This document shows positions 13,982 through 15,331 of a DNA stretch of 15,331 nucleotides, piece after piece. Position 1 is the first letter of the stretch. Every line of letters begins with the position of its first letter. This DNA is from an uncultured Oscillospiraceae bacterium. GTDB lineage: Bacteria; Bacillota; Clostridia; Oscillospirales; Acutalibacteraceae. The translations under genes were made by a program, and so were the position numbers. Where the stretch lies: contig URDW01000035.1 of assembly GCA_900546735.1 (NCBI GenBank), positions 1 through 15,331 on the forward strand, in the 5' to 3' direction. The notes beneath the pieces were generated by a model, which had not been told where the DNA came from, searched no databases, and saw only the letters and a program-made list of their open reading frames with translations.

Positions 13982-15223
13982 TTATAACGTTTCTCTTACT
14001 TTTCTGAAAATGGAAAACGGATGCAGATCCAGGCTGCAGTCAAACGAATAACGGTTGGTGGCCTTGTTGGCAGCCGATGTGAATTCGCCGTCATTTTCAT
14101 TGTAAAGGTGCTGCACCACCAACTGCACCGGGCGGCAGCCCGGCTGCAGGATCTCCAGTGTATCGCCTTCAAAAAAACGGTTGCGCTGGCAAACGGTGAC
14201 ACGGCCGTCTGAGGAAGAAGCATAAAGCGCAGCAACGTCCCAGGTGCGGATATAACCACCGTCGTCCAGCGTTTGTCCATCTTTCATCGGGCCGAAATAA
14301 AAACCGGTCGTGTACGGGCGGTGGCTCATTTTCTGCAGTTCCTGCACCATCCACGGCTCCAGCCGAAAATCTGCTGAACGGTTTTGCAAATACGCGTCGA
14401 GCGCACTGCGGTAAGCAAAAGTGACAGCCGCCGTATAATATTCGCTTTTGGCACGGCCTTCTATTTTAAAGGAGTCAATACCGGCAGCATCCAATTCGGG
14501 CAGGTGCTCAAGCATGCACAAATCACGCGAATTAAAGAGGTATGTGCCCTTTTCATCCTCACAAACCGGAAAATAGCGGCCGGGGCGGGATTCTTCCATA
14601 ACGTAGTATTTCCAGCGGCACGGCTGCGCACAGTCGCCGCGATTGGCGTCACGGTTCGTCAGATAATCCGACAGAATGCAGCGCCCCGAAAACGACATGC
14701 ACATGGCGCCGTGCACGAACGCTTCGATCTCAAGCTCCGGCGGCGTTTTGTCGCGGATCTCACGAATTTCGTTTAGTGACAGCTCGCGCGCCGTGACAAT
14801 GCGTGAAGCGCCCATCTCATAAAAAGCACGCGCCGTCTCATAGTTCACAATGCCGGCCTGTGTAGAAATGTGCACCGGCACATCCGGGCAATGCTTTTTA
14901 GCAAGCATCAAAGTACCGACATCGGCAATGATAAACGCATCTACCCCGCACCGACAAGCATTTTTTAAAAAGTCCGGCAGCTGCGCCGCTTCACTGTTGC
15001 GCGGCAGCGTATTGCAGGTAAGGTAGATTTTTTTGCCATTTTCATGCGCCAGGTCACACGCGGCTTTCAGCTCTTCAAATGTGAAATTGCTGGGGCCTGA
15101 GCGCATGCCGAACTGCTGCCCGGCCAGATACACGGCATCCGCCCCGTAGGCAAGTGCATACTTCAGACGCTGCATGTCCCCTGCCGGGGACAGCAGCTCA
15201 AGCGGTCTGTTTACTCCTATCAT
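13982..15223 (-). CDS. Peptidase U32 family protein, probable tRNA hydroxylation (TrhP-like)
   Basis: 413 residues, the normal length. It opens with LELLSPAGDMQRLKYALAYGADAVYL and carries the U32 signature EAFVHGAMCMSFSGRC (167-182). Cys175, Cys182, Cys198 and Cys202 are the expected iron-sulfur ligands. Despite the family name, characterised members such as TrhP and RlhA act on RNA: TrhP is needed for 5-hydroxyuridine at the tRNA wobble position, using prephenate. By similarity to the Bacillus YrrN/YrrO pair this is probably a TrhP-like enzyme, but U32 subtypes are hard to separate by eye. The start ATG at 15223 is 2 bp after the stop of the preceding gene (TGATCATG) with no clear Shine-Dalgarno, so translation is probably by reinitiation. 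The mltG-to-U32 order recalls the Bacillus yrrL-yrrO region. Confidence 0.88.
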   Translation of the reverse strand: MIGVNRPLELLSPAGDMQRLKYALAYGADAVYLAGQQFGMRSGPSNFTFEELKAACDLAHENGKKIYLTCNTLPRNSEAAQLPDFLKNACRCGVDAFIIADVGTLMLAKKHCPDVPVHISTQAGIVNYETARAFYEMGASRIVTARELSLNEIREIRDKTPPELEIEAFVHGAMCMSFSGRCILSDYLTNRDANRGDCAQPCRWKYYVMEESRPGRYFPVCEDEKGTYLFNSRDLCMLEHLPELDAAGIDSFKIEGRAKSEYYTAAVTFAYRSALDAYLQNRSADFRLEPWMVQELQKMSHRPYTTGFYFGPMKDGQTLDDGGYIRTWDVAALYASSSDGRVTVCQRNRFFEGDTLEILQPGCRPVQLVVQHLYNENDGEFTSAANKATNRYSFDCSLDLHPFSIFRKVRETL

Positions 15224-15225
15224 GA

Positions 15226-15331
15226 TCAGAAATCCAGATACGGCGCATAGCGCTGGATCTTCTGCCTGTTTTCGGAAGCCGTGCTGGAGCAGTAAAGCTC
15301 GCCGTCTGCATCATGGAAGAAGTAGTAATAA
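15226..15331 (-). CDS. mltG: C-terminal end of an MltG-like endolytic transglycosylase, partial
   Basis: Only the last 34 codons are in the window: YYYFFHDADGELYCSS, TASENRQKIQRY, APYLDF and a TGA stop. The pattern of YYYF, a D-x-DG turn, a short strand, then T-x-x-E and an amphipathic helix is typical of the MltG (YceG-like) C-terminus, where the family reads YYYFVxxxDGxxxFxxTxxEHxxNV. MltG cleaves nascent glycan strands at the membrane. Its place directly before a U32 gene matches the known mltG/U32 neighbourhood of Bacillota. The identification rests on a short fragment and synteny. Confidence 0.65.
   Translation of the reverse strand, partial: YYYFFHDADGELYCSSTASENRQKIQRYAPYLDF

Overview
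The window looks like chromosome of a low-to-mid GC Gram-positive anaerobe, most likely a gut Clostridia of the Oscillospiraceae/Ruminococcaceae type. The evidence is sigma-A promoters of the TTGACA/TATAAT kind, strong AGGAGG ribosome binding sites, TTG start codons, a GH4/PfkB sugar operon under a LacI-type regulator, a very large secreted GH43-like protein, and a class B PBP/MltG cell-wall neighbourhood. The genus is inference. No RNA genes, insertion sequences, prophage or CRISPR arrays were seen.

Left arm (1-4204): a minus-strand operon of a GH4 phospho-glycosidase, a PfkB-family sugar kinase and a membrane-anchored alpha/beta hydrolase (cut by the left edge). The first two overlap by 4 bp and the last two are 9 bp apart. 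A divergent LacI-family regulator faces away on the plus strand. A perfect 14-bp palindrome fills the spacer of the operon promoter, and a matching half-site occupies the same place in the regulator's own promoter 98 bp away. The likely logic is substrate-induced release of both promoters, then hydrolysis of a phosphorylated glycoside and phosphorylation of the released or incoming sugar. No transporter lies in the window.

Centre (4165-11327): a 2208-residue secreted protein on the minus strand starts at a TTG codon behind a good promoter with an AT-rich upstream tract. It has a signal peptide, a GH43-like five-bladed propeller whose two usual catalytic aspartates appear replaced, a GH43 C-terminal beta-sandwich, a long unrecognised beta-rich region, helical FIVAR-like modules, and beta-rich C-terminal domains without a recognisable wall anchor. 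Directly downstream, with its Shine-Dalgarno touching the giant gene's stop codon, is a 44-residue gene with a YxxP motif near its N-terminus and a Gly/Asn-rich tail. It shares a hexapeptide (DIVASY) with the giant protein. This gene and the LacI gene converge on one bidirectional terminator.

Right arm (11328-15331): all minus strand. In order of transcription: the last 34 residues of an MltG-like lytic transglycosylase, a U32-family (TrhP-like) protein, a class B penicillin-binding protein, and a WYL-domain regulator with its own promoter inside the end of the PBP gene. Between the U32 and PBP genes is a hairpin that looks like an intrinsic terminator but also contains the PBP ribosome binding site, with the U-run overlapping the PBP start codon.

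The items most worth following up are the small coupled peptide gene, the apparently catalytically degenerate giant GH43-like protein, the two-site operator layout, and the terminator/ribosome-binding-site hairpin ahead of the PBP.
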